Shown here piece by piece: positions 23,425 through 25,802 of a stretch of DNA of 25,802 nucleotides (its first letter is position 1; each line of letters starts with the position of its first letter). Made by a program: the position numbers and the translations under genes. Source of the DNA: Bradyrhizobium sp. (lineage in GTDB: Bacteria; Pseudomonadota; Alphaproteobacteria; Rhizobiales; Xanthobacteraceae). The DNA lies in the NCBI GenBank assembly GCA_028290165.1, contig JAQGKJ010000394.1:1-25802 (forward strand). Reading direction: 5' to 3'. The notes under the pieces are model-generated. The model was not told where the DNA came from and searched no databases. It saw only the letters and a program-made list of their open reading frames with translations.

Positions 23425-23655
23425 GCCGGCCCAGCCCTTAGCGATGATCTCGTTCAATTCTTCAATCGATAAGGACGGACCGTCCTTTTTCTTCAGAGAG
23501 CCGAAAACATCCGAAATCTTGCTCGCAGGCCGGGCAGCCTTCAGCTCAATCTTGCCGTGAGAAAGCTTGTTTACAGCAATCTGATCGCCGGGCCAGACAT
23601 CTAGATGTTTCAGGAGCGTGATCTGTCCTTTGGACGCGACAACAATCGTGCTCAT
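23416..23655 (-). CDS. AbrB/SpoVT-domain protein, VapB/MazE-type antitoxin, orphan
   Basis: The 79-residue protein has the swapped-hairpin DNA-binding domain of AbrB-type antitoxins (STIVVASKGQITL, then WPGDQIAV, residues 2-29). A C-terminal toxin-binding tail of the VapB kind follows (ISDVFGSLKKKDGPSLSIEE, ending IAKGWAGKK). Between KGQITL and the PGD turn it has about four residues fewer than usual family members, which probably shortens the helix of the domain. No PIN-domain or other toxin gene follows: the next gene downstream, 24 bases away, is a convergent hydrolase. It is therefore an orphan, perhaps decaying or acting as an anti-addiction antitoxin. The ATG at 23655 matches family N-termini and has a poor ribosome site; earlier in-frame starts add unrelated residues. 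Confidence 0.82.
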   Translation of the reverse strand: MSTIVVASKGQITLLKHLDVWPGDQIAVNKLSHGKIELKAARPASKISDVFGSLKKKDGPSLSIEELNEIIAKGWAGKK

Positions 23656-23726
23656 GGTCGGCCGTATGTTTGAGACTGCATGCGAGGCAGAAAATACCTT
23701 ACCATCAAATGCGCAGTGCATGGGGC

Positions 23727-23746
23727 GGAATAGCGACGCCTATTCC
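23727..23746. repeat. Inverted repeat upstream of the AbrB-like gene
   Basis: GGAATAG and CTATTCC are perfect 7-base arms around 6 bases. Two more pairs form beyond one mismatch. It lies 72 bases upstream of the AbrB-like start and 37 bases after the ABC permease stop. It may be an operator of the antitoxin gene or the hairpin that ends the ABC transcript; no T-tract follows. Confidence 0.4.
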
Positions 23747-23782
23747 CCCTAATGGGGCAGCCAGAAACGATCGCTCCGCCGG

Positions 23783-25306
23783 TCACTCCCGCCGCGGGCT
23801 GATCTTCCAGGTGGCCGCGATGATGCCCGCGGTCATCAGTCCCGTGATCAGCGCGACCAGGGGAACCGCGAGCGCCAGCGCCGCGGTCGCGGCCCATCCG
23901 ATCGAGGAAAAGGCTTCCGAAAATGTCGCCAGCCGCGACGATGTCTGGCGGCGGCGAAACTGGCTGCGTTTTGCTTGCACGCGAAACCAGAGCTGAATGG
24001 CGGTGGCCGAAGCCGCTGCGATCATGACGCCAAGGGCTGTGACCGCCGCCTGCAGCGGCGAGGCAAATGTCAATGCTGCGACCAGCGGCGCGAAAATCGC
24101 GCCGATCGCGATCAGCACCACTTCGATCTTGGCCCGAATCACGCGCGAGGGGGCGAGCGGCGCAGTGGCCACCAAATCAGCAGCGTCCTCGCCTGAAATC
24201 GTCAGCCAGGCGAGGCCGCCCGCGAGCTGGCCTGCCGCCATCACGACGACCGGGGTGATCAGCACGATGGCCAGACTGCTGTCACTGAAACTTCGCCATA
24301 GCATCAAGGCCGGGGGCACCAGATATAAGAGCTGCATCAGCGTCTGCGACACCAGCCAGGGATCGCGGCGCAACAGCAAAAATTCCTTCCGTCGCAGCGC
24401 CTGTTGCCGCGAGCCCCTGCGAAACGCTTTGGCGCGTGAACCCTGCTGGCTTGGTGCGGCATTCGCCGAAACGCGCACCGCGGTGTCGGCAAAGCTGGCT
24501 GAGAAGAGTGCCATCACGACGCCGAGCAGCATCAGGCCGCCGGCCACGAGCAGAAGCAGCGCCTCGCCGTCGCCGAGCGCCGCGCGCGCCGGCCACCAGA
24601 CGATGCTGTCGAGATCGGGCGCAAAGGCTGCCGCGGCGTCCGAGGTCAGCACCGCGAATCGCGACAGCGTGCCATAGGACAGGATCGCGGCAATCTGCAG
24701 CGCGATGACAAAACCAGCGCCGATGATGGCAGCGAGAATTTGCGCCACCAGGCGGGTCCGGCTCGGGCCGATCAGGCGAAACAGCACGATCGTGACCGCG
24801 ATCGCCACCGCCGCGGCGGATAGTCCAATCGCGATGACCACGCCGAAGGCGGAAAACCATCGGATGCCGCCGCCGATCACGAGAACGTCGACAAACGGCG
24901 TCGACAGCAACACCGCCATCGCGATCACCGCCAGCGCGATCGCGGCAATACGAACTGAAAATACATTCTCCAGGCGGACCGGCGAGGACATGATCAGGTC
25001 GAGATCGGCGCGGGCATAAAACACCCGCGTCACGGATTCGATCGCCTGCGACAGCATCAAGGCCCAGGCCAGCAATATCGTCGAGGTGATGACGATGAGG
25101 CTGGGCTTGTCGAGCGGGGCTTGCAGCTCCGCGAAGCGGCCGATCACAGCGTAGGCCGGCAGGTGCATGATGGCGGCAAAGACGATCAGGCCAATGACGG
25201 CGCGCTTTTGCTTGCGTCGTCCGCCCGTCATCATCGCGAGCCATTCGCGCCAGGCCAGCCGGATTTCGTGCCGGGCAAACCATGTGAGAGCGCTCGCCGA
25301 GCTCAT
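23783..25306 (-). CDS. ABC-2 type transporter permease
   Basis: The 507-residue inner-membrane protein has about 10-12 hydrophobic helices in two groups (residues 35-260 and 335-500), joined by a basic cytoplasmic stretch (SRAKAFRRGSRQQALRRKEF). It begins with a short cytoplasmic N-terminus (LTWFARHEIRLAWREW), a common start for permeases that work with an ABC-2 ATPase. It probably forms the membrane half of an exporter; the cargo is unknown. Its ATG overlaps the TGA of the ATPase gene (ATGA), so the two are translationally coupled. Downstream, 127 bases separate it from the AbrB-like gene. Confidence 0.88.
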   Translation of the reverse strand: MSSASALTWFARHEIRLAWREWLAMMTGGRRKQKRAVIGLIVFAAIMHLPAYAVIGRFAELQAPLDKPSLIVITSTILLAWALMLSQAIESVTRVFYARADLDLIMSSPVRLENVFSVRIAAIALAVIAMAVLLSTPFVDVLVIGGGIRWFSAFGVVIAIGLSAAAVAIAVTIVLFRLIGPSRTRLVAQILAAIIGAGFVIALQIAAILSYGTLSRFAVLTSDAAAAFAPDLDSIVWWPARAALGDGEALLLLVAGGLMLLGVVMALFSASFADTAVRVSANAAPSQQGSRAKAFRRGSRQQALRRKEFLLLRRDPWLVSQTLMQLLYLVPPALMLWRSFSDSSLAIVLITPVVVMAAGQLAGGLAWLTISGEDAADLVATAPLAPSRVIRAKIEVVLIAIGAIFAPLVAALTFASPLQAAVTALGVMIAAASATAIQLWFRVQAKRSQFRRRQTSSRLATFSEAFSSIGWAATAALALAVPLVALITGLMTAGIIAATWKISPRRE

Positions 25307-25802
25307 GCGGCGGCCGCCTCGACGTCGACCAGCGCGATGAACAGGTCTTCGAGGCTGGTATCGGTGTGCCCGTTCTGCTGGCGCAGTTCGGCCAAGGTGC
25401 CTTCGGCGACGAGCCGTCCTGCCGCGATGACGCCGATCCGGTCGGCCATCCGCTCGGCGACTTCGAGAATGTGCGTGGTCATGATCACGGTGCAGCCAGA
25501 GCGCACGCGATCCCCGAGCAATCCCTTGACGTGACGCGCGGAGACGGCGTCAAGCCCGGTCAAGGGTTCGTCGAGGATGATCAGGCGGGGGCCGTGTACC
25601 AGCGCGCCCGCAAGCGCGACCTTCTGGCGCATGCCCTTGGAAAATCCCTCGCAACGCTCATCGATATGGGGCTCGAGGCCAAGCGAGACCAGGAGGTCGT
25701 GCGCGGAGGCTTGCGAAATTGCGGGATCGATGCCCCAGAGGCCGCCGACGAATTCGAGATATTCCAGCGGCGTCAGCTTGTCATAAATCATCGGCTCGTC
25801 CG
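25303..25802 (-). CDS. ABC exporter ATPase (partial, N-terminus outside window)
   Basis: The visible 165 residues are the C-terminal two-thirds of an ABC ATPase: the segment after the Q-loop (YDKLTPLEYLEFVGGLWG), a variant signature FSKGMRQKVALAGALV, Walker B LIILDEPLTGLD, the H-loop TTHILE, and a short tail with D/A-rich end (SLEDLFIALVDVEAAAA). Walker A lies beyond the window. The signature and the CcmA/NatA-like sequence place it in the ABC-2 exporter group. It is read through the window edge as DEPMIYDK, so the Met there is internal and not a start. It overlaps the permease gene by four bases, and together they make an export system of unknown cargo. Confidence 0.9.
   Translation of the reverse strand, partial: DEPMIYDKLTPLEYLEFVGGLWGIDPAISQASAHDLLVSLGLEPHIDERCEGFSKGMRQKVALAGALVHGPRLIILDEPLTGLDAVSARHVKGLLGDRVRSGCTVIMTTHILEVAERMADRIGVIAAGRLVAEGTLAELRQQNGHTDTSLEDLFIALVDVEAAAA

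Overview
The window is about 25.8 kb of GC-rich alphaproteobacterial chromosome. It looks like Bradyrhizobium or a close relative (Nitrobacteraceae). The reasons are the codon use, the divergent acdR/acdS pair typical of plant-associated rhizobia, a PotABCD-type uptake operon of rhizobial style, and a 3' relic of a Bug/TctC substrate-binding protein gene, a family greatly expanded in these bacteria. The genus is an inference; no rRNA or tRNA gene is present.

Layout, left to right. (1) 1-1790, minus: a YbiO-like MscS channel whose C-terminus lies outside the window. (2) 1962-3721, minus: a three-gene operon of a membrane protein, a winged-helix repressor-like protein and a second-type cis-prenyltransferase (UppS family). 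Two matching palindromes of the form CTTTG-N5-CAAAG, one at the promoter and one over the prenyltransferase start codon, suggest local autoregulation. (3) 3975-5911, plus: an exported protein of unknown function and an M29 aminopeptidase. (4) 5918-13538, minus: a 7.6 kb operon of two tandem COG1228 amidohydrolases (dipeptidase/prolidase type), a complete PotABCD-like ABC importer and an M24B Xaa-Pro peptidase. With the convergent M29 gene, this looks like a system that imports and hydrolyses a peptide-like compound.

(5) 13638-16844: a DHA2 multidrug-type MFS transporter, an Lrp-type regulator (AcdR) and divergent ACC deaminase (AcdS), which degrades the ethylene precursor of plants. (6) 16957-18638: an NmrA-like NAD(P)-binding protein divergent from a TetR repressor, with two near-identical palindromic operators 33 bp apart between them. 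(7) 18625-20212: the relic of a TctC gene, a small cupin protein, and an FNT-family transporter of the YfdC type. (8) 20428-23391: an amidohydrolase-2 enzyme, a secreted metallo-beta-lactamase-fold protein with an unusual metal site, and an alpha/beta hydrolase with an Asp nucleophile. (9) 23416-25802, minus: an orphan AbrB/VapB-type antitoxin with a short internal deletion, then an ABC-2 permease and its ATPase, the latter cut by the window end.

Coding density is high and no gene-free stretch exceeds 300 bases. The longest gaps are 3722-3974, 20213-20427, 18639-18820 and 15024-15203; each is described through the regulatory features below. No insertion sequence, integrase, tRNA, CRISPR array or phage gene was seen. 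The best candidates for something not yet described are the prolidase-rich importer operon and the self-regulated prenyltransferase module. Both are inferences from gene order, motifs and DNA palindromes.
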